This document shows, one piece after another, positions 9,301-18,000 of a stretch of 64,000 nt of DNA. A program made the translations under genes and the position numbers. Every line of letters begins with the position of its first letter. The first letter of the stretch is position 1. Below the pieces are notes generated by a model. The model was not told the DNA's origin. It saw only the letters and a program-made list of their open reading frames with translations, and did not search any database. This DNA is from Paenibacillus aquistagni. Lineage in GTDB: Bacteria > Bacillota > Bacilli > Paenibacillales > Paenibacillaceae. The stretch lies in contig NZ_FXAZ01000001.1 in NCBI RefSeq assembly GCF_900177815.1, positions 806,001 through 870,000 of the forward strand, written 5' to 3'.

Positions 9301-12300
9301 GCTTGGGCGAACAGCAGGGATTTCTCGGAGCAGGAGGCATATTGGCTGGAACGTTTCCAAGAAGATACTTCGGTTTTAAATATCAAGACGGATTACCCAA
9401 GGCCGAAAACACAGAGCTACGAAGGCAGCTCTGTCATGACAGAACTTTCCCCTATGCTTAAACCGCTTGTCGGAGATCTGGCAAAAAAGACGGGGGCGAC
9501 GGAATACATGATATTGCTGTCGGTCTTTATGCTGTTGTTAAGCCGATATTCGAGGCAAGCCGAGCTCATCGTGGGGACGCCGATTGCGGGAAGAACTCAT
9601 GCGGATACTTATGACATGCTGGGCATGTTTGTCAATACGCTTGCGATTAAGGGTGAGATCAAAGCAGAGCAATCCTTTGAAAGCTTTGTGCATGATCTGA
9701 AGGAACAATGCATGCTTGCTTATGAGAACCAAGACTATCCTTTTGAGCAGCTAGTGGAGAAGGTCGCAATCGATAGGGACCTTTCACGCCATCCCTTGTT
9801 TGATGTAATGTTCGTTATGCAGAACCATGAAGCTCAGGCACTCTCTTTGGGCGGGACGAAGCTCCAGGCTGTGCATATAGACAGTATCGCGTCAACCTTC
9901 GACCTGACCGTGAGCGTCGAACCACAGGGAGAAGGATATGCCTTGAAGTGGGAGTACTGCACAGCGTTGTTCAAGAAAGAAACGATCGAACGGATGAGCA
10001 GACATTATGAGCAATTCCTTCTCCACGCTTTAAACGAACCTCATTTGAATCTAGATGAGCTCAGTTATGTTTCACAAGAAGAAAGGGACATCGTCGTTCA
10101 ATCGTTTAATGCCACGGACGGCTTCTATCCGGCAGACAAGACCCTCATACAGCTCTTTGAAGAACAAGTTGAGCGTACTCCCAATCAAATCGCTGTTCAG
10201 TTTGAAAAAGAGACGTTAACCTACCGTGAGTTGAACGATCGTGCCAATGCGATGGGACAGCTTCTAAGCGATCTCGGTGTCAAGCCGGATTCCATCGTTG
10301 CGCTGATTACGGGCAGATCCATTGAAATGATTGTCGGTATTTTCAGTATTCTGAAGGCTGGCGGCTCGTACTTGCCAATCGATCCTGCTCATCCGCTTGA
10401 ACGAATCCGATACATGCTGACAGACAGCCAAGCGGTGGCCGTACTTTTGGGACCAGGGAGCGACCCGGTTGCACCCGAGCTTCAAGAACATATGCAGATC
10501 GATCTTCGGTACACGATTGGCAGCATCCAAGTGAATCCAAGCCCCGCCGCAGAACCTCATCATCTAGCTTACGTCATCTATACTTCGGGAACGACAGGAC
10601 TGCCCAAGGCCGTCATGGTTGAGCACCGCAATGTCGTTAATTTATCCACATGGCAGATCGAATACGGGCAGTATCAGTCTGGTTCGATGATGATTCAAAA
10701 AACAACCTTTGTCTTTGACGGCTCTGCGTGGGAGATCTTCCCGGCCCTTCTGGCAGGCTGTACTCTTCAACTCCTGAATGAAGAACAAAATCAAGATCCT
10801 GCGGCGCTGATGAAGCTGCTGCCGAATCGCCAAATTGCATTAATTCCTTCCAACTATCGCGCACTACTTGATTATGCCGAGACGAACCAAGCGGCTTGCG
10901 AGCTAAAAGCACTTGAACGATTGTATCTGGCTGCAGAGCCAATTACATCGGAGCTGCTTGAAAAGCACGCAAGAATTACCGGGACTGGATATGATAACAT
11001 CCATAATTTGTACGGGCCTACAGAAGCGACCGTGACGGCAACGGCTTATAGGCTGGACAGAGAAGGAAATGGAGACAGCGTCCCGATTGGAAAACCAGTA
11101 TTGAATACACAGGTGTACATCTTAAACGCAATGGAGCTGTGCGGCATCGGCGTTCCTGGAGAGCTGTGCATCGGGGGAGCGGGAGTTGCTAGAGGGTATT
11201 GGAATCAGCCTCAGCTGACAGCTGAAAAGTTCGTAGCCAATCCCTATCGCCAGGGTGAACGGATGTATCGGACAGGCGATCTTGCACGCTGGCTTCCAGA
11301 TGGCAATCTGGAGTATCTTGGCCGAATTGGCGAGCAAGTCAAGATTCGAGGCTATCGCATCGAGCTTGGCGAGATCGAAAGCAGCTTAAGAGATATTGAG
11401 GGAGTATTCGATGCAGCAGTCATTGCTAGACAAGATCAAGGGGAAGCCTTCCTTTGTGCCTATGTAGTGGGAAAAGGCGAGCTTATGCTGGAAAAGATCA
11501 CAGAACAGCTACAATCCACGCTGCCTTCCTATATGATTCCCACGCATCTGATGCAGCTTGAGAAGCTCCCGGTAACGCGCAATGGCAAGCTTGATCGCAA
11601 GGCTCTTCCCGAGCCAGCGCAGTTAAGCAGCAAGTCATACGCTGCTCCGCGTGATGCGACGGAACTCGGTCTCGTCGAGATCTTCCAGCAGGTGCTTGCT
11701 TGCGATGCGGTTGGCATCGATGACAGCTTCTATGAGCTTGGCGGACATTCGCTTCGCGCTACCAAGCTTGTGAACGCGATAGGGAAGTCGTTCGGTGTGC
11801 GTCTTAAGCTTCGCGATATCTTAATAGAGCAAACCGTGCGCAAGCTTGCATTACGAGTCAGATCGAATGAGAAAGTCTCCTATGACCCGATTGAGGTCCA
11901 ACCGCTGCTGCGAGAGGTTGTTATGAGCCCGCAGCAGAAGAGTATTTACCTTGTTCATCAGATGCAAGCTGATCAAGCACACAATCGAACCTACAACATT
12001 CCGTTCTTAGTGAGAAGCTCGCAACCAATCGATTACGACCGACTAAAGCATGCGCTTAGCAAGCTTGCGGACCGCCATTCGCTGCTTCGAACCTCCTTTA
12101 TTCAAGAGGGCAGCCAATATTTGCAGCGGATTGCAGAGCACGCAGCGATAGAATTGGAAACGGCAGAATCACAACGTGAAGAAATATCTGATTTATTTGA
12201 TGCATTCGTACGTCCATTTGATTTGTCGAAGGCACCTCTCATGCGTGTTAAAGCGGTACGCTCAGTGCAAGGAGACACCTTCCTCATGTTCGATCTTCAT

Positions 12301-15072
12301 CATATTATTTTCGATGAGGGTTCCAAGAACGTGCTGCTAGAGGAGATTTCAAAGCTCTACAATGATGAATCACTCCCGCCAGTTGCTGTCGATTACAAGG
12401 ATTACAGTCAATGGATCAGCAGCATAACCTTGTCGGAGGAAGAAGCATATTGGGCCCAAGTATTCGAAGTGGAGCCGCCAATGCTTGAGCTAACGACAGA
12501 TTATCCTCGACCTAAAGAGCAAACTCATATAGGCAGCAGTTTGCATTCCCAGATTCCTTCTTATGTGCAGTCTCGTGTCAAAGCAATAAGCCGACAAACA
12601 GGCGCTACAGAATACATGGTGATGCTGTCGGCATTTATGCTGCTGTTAAGCCGCTATTCGAGGCAGGCAGATCTTGTTGTGGGCAGTCCGATTGCTGGAC
12701 GTCACCACCCCGATACGCAGCAGATGCTTGGCATGTTCGTCAATACATTAGCGATACGCGGGAAGCTGGATGCAGCGTGCAGCTTCGAAGACTGGCTTGC
12801 CGAGATGAAAGAGAAGTGCCTGCAAGCCTATGAGCATCAGGCATATCCGTTTGAACGCTTAGTTGAACGTGTGGCCACGGAGCGGGATCTGTCTAGACAT
12901 CCACTATTCGATGTGGTTTTTGCGCAGCAGCAGAGCGAGTCTTCAAGCTTGCAGCTTGGCGCAGCTGGATTCGAAGAGGTGATGCAGCAGAGCGTTGCTT
13001 CAACCTTTGATCTGACCGTGAGCATGGCAGAGAACGAAGATGGATATGGGCTCCGATGGGAGTACAGCACGGCATTATTCAAGCAGGAGACCATTGAACG
13101 GATGGCGCTTCACTTCGAAGCGCTGCTAGAGGATGCCTTAAGCAGACCTGATGTTCCGCTTGCGGAGCTGTCGATGATGACAGCACAGGAACAGGTACAA
13201 GTGATGCACGTATTCAATGAGACGGAGCATCCTTATCCACAAGGGCTGACCGCCATTCAACTCTTCGAAAGCCAAGCTGCGGCTGCCCCAGAACGCGCAG
13301 CGGTGGTGTTCAACGGACAGGAGCTTACGTATCAGGAGCTGAATGCGAGAGCAAACGAGGTGGGGCGCAGGCTGCGTGCGTTAGGCGTCGGACCGGATTG
13401 CATCGTCGGGCTGGTGACAGGGCGCTCGCTGGAGATGATCATCGGCATCTACGGCATCTTGAAGGCGGGAGGCGCTTATCTGCCTATCGATCCTGCTCAT
13501 CCGATCGACCGCATTCGCTATATGCTTGCCGACAGCCAAGCGCCTGCTGTGTTGGTTGGGCCAGGAGGGGAGCAGATCCGTGAATTGCTCTTCGATCTGG
13601 CTGAGGTGATTGACCTCGCAGAAGCAGGGCAAGGATCGCCGCATGAGCAAGAGTCGCATGGGAATCTTGAGCCTCTGGCTGAGCCGCATCACCTGGCTTA
13701 TGTGATTTACACGTCAGGGACGACGGGACAGCCAAAGGGGGTCATGATCGAGAATCGCAGCCTTGTCCATCTTGCCGAGTGGCAGCGAGTCGAAGGCGAG
13801 ATGAATGAGCACAGCGTCATGCTGCAGAAGTCAACCTATATTTTTGACGCTGCGGTATGGGAAATCTTCTCCAGCACGCTCACGGGCGCCAAGCTCATGA
13901 TGGCCACGGAGTCCGAGAACGAAGATCCGGAGCTGCTCTTGAACCTGATTCAGCAGCATAAGGTCACGGACGCGCTCATCGTACCGTCTGCCTTCCGCAT
14001 GCTGCTTGACTATGCAGAGGTTCATGGCAAGGAGGAGGCGCTGCGAGCATTCAAGCGAATCTATCTCGGCGCAGAGCCGGTTACGCCTGATCTGCTAGAG
14101 CGATACGTCCGCATTACCGGACATGGGGTGGAGCGATTAACGAATCTGTACGGACCGACGGAAGCGACGGTGTGCGTCACCTCGCTACGATTCCAGCCTA
14201 AGGCTCGCTATGATTCCATCCCGATTGGCAAGCCGCTGTGGAACACGCAGATCTATGTGATGAACGGCGATTCCCTATGTGGAATTGGTGTTCCGGGCGA
14301 GCTGTGTGTGGGTGGAGCAGGGCTTGCGCGAGGTTATTTGAACCAGCAAGAGCTGACAGCAGAGAAGTTTGTCAAGCATCCTTACCAGGCAGGCGAGCGG
14401 CTGTATCGAACGGGAGATCTTGCTCGGTGGAGCGCTGAAGGGAGCTTGGAGTACTTGGGGCGCATCGGGGAGCAGGTCAAGATTCGCGGCTTCCGCATCG
14501 AGCTGGGTGAGATTGAGAGCAGGCTGAGGGAGATTCAAGGCGTGCAGGATGCGGTTGTCACCGTGAGAGAAGATCAAGGTGAAGCTATGCTGTGCGGCTA
14601 TGTGGTGAGCTCCGCGCCACTTGATCTTAGCAAGACGAAAGAGCAGCTGGCGGTTCATCTGCCTTCCTATATGATCCCTGCTCATCTGATGCAAGTGGAG
14701 TTGCTGCCGCTGACACGAAGCGGCAAGGTGGACCGCAAGGCTCTTCCTGAACCAGAGCGTGTTCAAAGCGATTCTTACACAGCGCCGAGGGATGAGATGG
14801 AACAGCTGCTAGTTGATGCCTTCCAAGACATCTTGGGCGTCAATCCGATTGGGATTGATGACAGCTTCTTTGATCTAGGGGGCCATTCCCTGCGTGCGGC
14901 AAGACTGATGAGCCTGCTTGATCGCAACTTTGGCCATCGCCTGTCCTTGCGCGAGATTTTGGAAGAGAAGACGGTACGAAACATTGCCCAGCACTTGAAA
15001 ATGAAGCAAGCAAGCCCGCAGCCAGAGCCGATGTTGATGCAGCTTGCAGTTGCTGTTGAAGAGGAGGTTTGA
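6397..15072 (+). CDS. Nonribosomal peptide synthetase, modules 1-3
   Basis: A 2891-residue NRPS. Residues 1-205 resemble only the C-terminal lobe of a condensation domain and lack HHxxxDG; this starter stub is followed by A1 (215-702), T1 (Ser751 in GGHS), C2 (805-1235, HHIIYDE at 932), A2 (1248-1735), T2 (Ser1785), C3 (1843-2270, HHIIFDE at 1968), A3 (2280-2785) and T3 (Ser2831). All A domains keep YTSGTTG and the core lysine (NGK or SGK). Signature residues aligned by eye to GrsA: A1 DLWSQSSVFK, A2 DGWLYALVTK, A3 DAWIYGLVCK; I cannot assign substrates beyond 'probably large hydrophobic' for A2/A3. No epimerase is present, so residues 1-3 should be L. The protein ends about 40 residues after T3 and hands over to C4 of the next protein; the stop is 6 bases before that gene's ATG. 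Confidence 0.95.
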   Translation: MLNQPTKNIAEPLIRKPFALSIERQALIQALRTLDSDYSQANSESNTAMAAVFLLYKSLLTGNNPESIHIYDGSSYYEARVELETNVTAEEYLARMEHSLRESMNHAIAIEHIQEQDIVLCFSANAVEAANQKQRGLTVSFVEAGMDPQWVYEAWSPYWSDTKILHLHRRVATMADTIISQPDLRIRDIPALDEREASIVLQDFNRSDKHIPSGKTVVQLFEDQVQLNPCQIALQYKGHSLTYQELNERANGVAYDLIEHGVGPDSIVGLMAERSLEQIIGIYGILKAGGAYLPIDPELPPNRIHYMLANSETTLVLTGPGGEGGAESLQQLQLVDLTKFSNVNSVNPIPRARPEHLAYVIYTSGTTGNPKGVMVEHRNLLNLALWMLEDDYSNQEVLLLKTTYAFDLSIWELFVGFLAGAAHILLPKEHEKEPHQIAALIQAHRVTRTSFVPSVLEQFLHTIDPRSIESLSRIQLSGEALPVELANRFNQLNQGKARLVNSYGPTETTVFATSYDVPADITLEHIHIGKPLANMKIYILNQDRLCGVGMLGEVCIGGAGVSRGYLNRPDLTAEKFVPNPYIPGERMYRTGDLARWMEDGSIEYLGRLDDQVKVRGYRIELREIASRLREIEGIQHAAVIAHEERGDKVLCGYVVSADGHELDIAAVKQELSSHLPAYMIPTHLMQLEDLPVTRNGKLDKKALPKPEVKSKQPYEAPQDEMEAVIASMFQELLSVKLVGIHDSFSELGGHSLRATRLAHMMEKRFNVRLPLRTVLAADTVANLSACVRTAAPDMWENIKALPPQPYYEMSSTQKRLYLIHQLQENSLAYNIPMMYEADGDLDIERLRSALQQLCHRHELLRTYFTQIEDQFVQIVEDEVSLVLEEGHPAADVTRSSLVEDFVRPFDLAKAPLMRAKLIHAEDGKSLLLMDIHHIIYDEGSASVLMNDLTRLYNGESLEPLAIQYKDYSAWANSRDFSEQEAYWLERFQEDTSVLNIKTDYPRPKTQSYEGSSVMTELSPMLKPLVGDLAKKTGATEYMILLSVFMLLLSRYSRQAELIVGTPIAGRTHADTYDMLGMFVNTLAIKGEIKAEQSFESFVHDLKEQCMLAYENQDYPFEQLVEKVAIDRDLSRHPLFDVMFVMQNHEAQALSLGGTKLQAVHIDSIASTFDLTVSVEPQGEGYALKWEYCTALFKKETIERMSRHYEQFLLHALNEPHLNLDELSYVSQEERDIVVQSFNATDGFYPADKTLIQLFEEQVERTPNQIAVQFEKETLTYRELNDRANAMGQLLSDLGVKPDSIVALITGRSIEMIVGIFSILKAGGSYLPIDPAHPLERIRYMLTDSQAVAVLLGPGSDPVAPELQEHMQIDLRYTIGSIQVNPSPAAEPHHLAYVIYTSGTTGLPKAVMVEHRNVVNLSTWQIEYGQYQSGSMMIQKTTFVFDGSAWEIFPALLAGCTLQLLNEEQNQDPAALMKLLPNRQIALIPSNYRALLDYAETNQAACELKALERLYLAAEPITSELLEKHARITGTGYDNIHNLYGPTEATVTATAYRLDREGNGDSVPIGKPVLNTQVYILNAMELCGIGVPGELCIGGAGVARGYWNQPQLTAEKFVANPYRQGERMYRTGDLARWLPDGNLEYLGRIGEQVKIRGYRIELGEIESSLRDIEGVFDAAVIARQDQGEAFLCAYVVGKGELMLEKITEQLQSTLPSYMIPTHLMQLEKLPVTRNGKLDRKALPEPAQLSSKSYAAPRDATELGLVEIFQQVLACDAVGIDDSFYELGGHSLRATKLVNAIGKSFGVRLKLRDILIEQTVRKLALRVRSNEKVSYDPIEVQPLLREVVMSPQQKSIYLVHQMQADQAHNRTYNIPFLVRSSQPIDYDRLKHALSKLADRHSLLRTSFIQEGSQYLQRIAEHAAIELETAESQREEISDLFDAFVRPFDLSKAPLMRVKAVRSVQGDTFLMFDLHHIIFDEGSKNVLLEEISKLYNDESLPPVAVDYKDYSQWISSITLSEEEAYWAQVFEVEPPMLELTTDYPRPKEQTHIGSSLHSQIPSYVQSRVKAISRQTGATEYMVMLSAFMLLLSRYSRQADLVVGSPIAGRHHPDTQQMLGMFVNTLAIRGKLDAACSFEDWLAEMKEKCLQAYEHQAYPFERLVERVATERDLSRHPLFDVVFAQQQSESSSLQLGAAGFEEVMQQSVASTFDLTVSMAENEDGYGLRWEYSTALFKQETIERMALHFEALLEDALSRPDVPLAELSMMTAQEQVQVMHVFNETEHPYPQGLTAIQLFESQAAAAPERAAVVFNGQELTYQELNARANEVGRRLRALGVGPDCIVGLVTGRSLEMIIGIYGILKAGGAYLPIDPAHPIDRIRYMLADSQAPAVLVGPGGEQIRELLFDLAEVIDLAEAGQGSPHEQESHGNLEPLAEPHHLAYVIYTSGTTGQPKGVMIENRSLVHLAEWQRVEGEMNEHSVMLQKSTYIFDAAVWEIFSSTLTGAKLMMATESENEDPELLLNLIQQHKVTDALIVPSAFRMLLDYAEVHGKEEALRAFKRIYLGAEPVTPDLLERYVRITGHGVERLTNLYGPTEATVCVTSLRFQPKARYDSIPIGKPLWNTQIYVMNGDSLCGIGVPGELCVGGAGLARGYLNQQELTAEKFVKHPYQAGERLYRTGDLARWSAEGSLEYLGRIGEQVKIRGFRIELGEIESRLREIQGVQDAVVTVREDQGEAMLCGYVVSSAPLDLSKTKEQLAVHLPSYMIPAHLMQVELLPLTRSGKVDRKALPEPERVQSDSYTAPRDEMEQLLVDAFQDILGVNPIGIDDSFFDLGGHSLRAARLMSLLDRNFGHRLSLREILEEKTVRNIAQHLKMKQASPQPEPMLMQLAVAVEEEV
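13067..14745 (+). repeat. A-domain repeat, copy 1 (module 3)
   Basis: About 1.68 kb spanning the end of C3 and all of A3, nearly identical to 16229-17907 (constant offset 3162). Within it, 13659-14156 (498 bases) is identical base for base to copy 2. Only about 14 of roughly 545 residues differ. Similarity falls off sharply at the A/T junction after KVDRKALP. Confidence 0.9.
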
Positions 15073-15078
15073 TACCGA

Positions 15079-18000
15079 ATGAGCCGAAAGTTTAGAATGA
15101 GCTCCGCTCAAAAGAGATTGTTTGTCATGGATCAGCTGCAGCCAGCGAGCATTACGTACAATATCCCTATTCTCTTGAAAGCGAATGGAGAATTGGATCC
15201 TGCTCGATTAAACGAAGCCTTGAATCAGCTGTGCAAGAGACATGAGCTGCTGAGAACTCATTTTGTCCATATCAAAGACAAGTTTCTTCAAGTTATTGAG
15301 GACGAGGTTCATTTTGAGCTGGAGTATGGAGAGGACACTCTTGAGCATGTGCAGGATTGCTTCCAGCAATTCATTCGTCCCTTTGACTTAAGCCAAGCAC
15401 CGCTAATGCGGGCCAAGATTGTGCAGGTGGAGCGTAATGAGAGCGTGCTGATGCTGGACATACATCATATCATTTTCGATGATGGCTCAACAGCTGTGCT
15501 GCTTAATGAACTATCAGAGCTGTATAACGGAGGCCTTTTGCCTGAATTGCGTGTTCAATACAAGGACTTCAGCGCTTGGCACAATGCAAAAGACTGGACA
15601 GTGCAGGAGCAGTACTGGCTTCGTGAGCATGAGAGCGAGCTTCCCGTCTTGGAGTGGACTACGGACTACTCTCGGCCAATGGAGCAAAGCTTTGCAGGCG
15701 ATCGAATGGTCTCTTGCTTGAGTGAGAAGCTGCAAGCAGACATCAAGGCTCTTAGCAAGCGTACGGGAGCAACAGATTACATGATTCTATTGTCAGCTTT
15801 CATGCTTCTCCTCAGCCGCTATAGCCGTCAGCAGGATATCGTGGTCGGCAGTCCGATCGCAGGTCGTGTTCATCCTGAATCACAACAGATGCTTGGGATG
15901 TTTGTAAACACGCTTGCGATTAGAGGACAGCTAAGACCAGAAGATTCATTCGAAACTTGGGTACACGCCATGAAGGAGAAGTGCCTAAGCGCGTATGAGC
16001 ATCAAGAATATCCTTTTGAGATGCTGGTTGAAAAAGTGATGGGGGAGCGAGACCCTGCACGCCATCCGATGTTTGATGTCATGTTTGCCTTAAATCATGA
16101 AGCGGAGGCCTTCTCGATTGGGGGGCTGGAGCTTACGCCGCTCGAATTCAACTTCAACGTTGCCAAGTTCGATTTGACCGTTAGCATGCAGGAAACGAGC
16201 GCAGGATATGTGCTCGATTGGGAATACTGCACGGCATTATTCAAGCAGGAGACCATTGAACGGATGGCGCTTCACTTCGAAGCGCTGCTAGAAGATGCTT
16301 TAAAGAGACCGCAGGTGCCGCTTGCGGAGCTGTCGATGATGACTGCACAGGAGCAGGCACAAGTGATGCACGTATTCAATGAGACGGAGCATCCATATCC
16401 ACAAGGGTTGACCGCCATTCAACTCTTCGAAAGCCAAGCTGCGGCTGCTCCAAAACGCGCAGCGGTGGCGTTCAACGGACAGGAGCTTACGTATCAGGAG
16501 TTGAATGCGAGAGCAAACGAGGTGGGGCGCAGGCTGCGTGCGTTAGGCGTCGGACCGGATAGCATCGTCGGGCTGGTGACAGGGCGCTCGCTGGAGATGA
16601 TCATCGGCATCTACGGCATCTTGAAGGCGGGAGGCGCTTATCTGCCTATCGATCCTGCTCATCCGATCGACCGCATTCGCTATATGCTAGCCGACAGCCA
16701 AGCGCCGGCTGTGTTGGTTGGACCCGGAGGGGAGCAGGTCCGTGAATTGCTCTTCGATCTCGCCGAGGTAATTGATCTCGCGGAAGCAGGGCAAGGATCG
16801 CCGCATGAGCAAGAGTCGCGTGGGAATCTTGAGCCTCTGGCTGAGCCGCATCACCTGGCTTATGTGATTTACACGTCAGGGACGACGGGACAGCCAAAGG
16901 GGGTCATGATCGAGAATCGCAGCCTTGTCCATCTTGCCGAGTGGCAGCGAGTCGAAGGCGAGATGAATGAGCACAGCGTCATGCTGCAGAAGTCAACCTA
17001 TATTTTTGACGCTGCGGTATGGGAAATCTTCTCCAGCACGCTCACGGGCGCCAAGCTCATGATGGCCACGGAGTCCGAGAACGAAGATCCGGAGCTGCTC
17101 TTGAACCTGATTCAGCAGCATAAGGTCACGGACGCGCTCATCGTACCGTCTGCCTTCCGCATGCTGCTTGACTATGCAGAGGTTCATGGCAAGGAGGAGG
17201 CGCTGCGAGCATTCAAGCGAATCTATCTCGGCGCAGAGCCGGTTACGCCTGATCTGCTAGAGCGATACGTCCGCATTACCGGACATGGGGTGGAGCGATT
17301 AACGAATCTGTACGGACCAACGGAAGCGACGGTGTGCGTCACCTCGCTACGATTCCAGCCTAAGGCTCGCTATGATTCCATCCCGATTGGTAAGCCGTTG
17401 TGGAACACGCAGATCTATGTGATGAACGGCGATTCCCTATGTGGAATTGGTGTTCCGGGCGAGCTGTGTGTGGGTGGAGCAGGGCTTGCGCGAGGTTATC
17501 TGAACCAGCAAGAGCTGACAGCAGAGAAGTTTGTCAAGCATCCTTACCGGGCAGGCGAGCGGCTGTATCGAACGGGAGATCTTGCCCGGTGGAGCGCTGA
17601 AGGGAACTTGGAGTACTTGGGGCGCATCGGGGAGCAGGTCAAGATTCGCGGCTTCCGCATCGAGCTGGGTGAGATTGAGAGCAGGCTGAGGGAGATTCAA
17701 GGCGTGCAGGATGCGGTTGTCACCGTGAGAGAAGATCAAGGTGAAGCTATGCTGTGCGGTTATGTGGTGAGTTCCACGCCACTTGATCTTAGCAAGATGA
17801 AAGAGCAGTTGGCGGTTCATCTGCCTTCCTATATGATCCCTGCTCATCTGATCCAAGTGGAGCAGCTGCCGCTGACTCGAAGCGGCAAGGTGGACCGTAA
17901 AGCGCTCCCTATGCCAGTGCTAGTCAGCGAGCGCGTATATTCGGCTCCTCGGGATGAAGTAGAGGAGCACATGGCACAGATTTTTGCAGACGTATTAGGT

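Noticed and set aside
14275-14766. Minus-strand frames of 60-163 codons opposite the NRPS genes
   Set aside because: Long antisense frames are expected opposite long biased coding regions. They recur in both A-domain copies only because the repeat itself is duplicated.
13067-17907. The A-domain repeat as an insertion or transposable element
   Set aside because: It is in frame within NRPS domains, bears no terminal inverted repeats or transposase, and its edges match domain borders.
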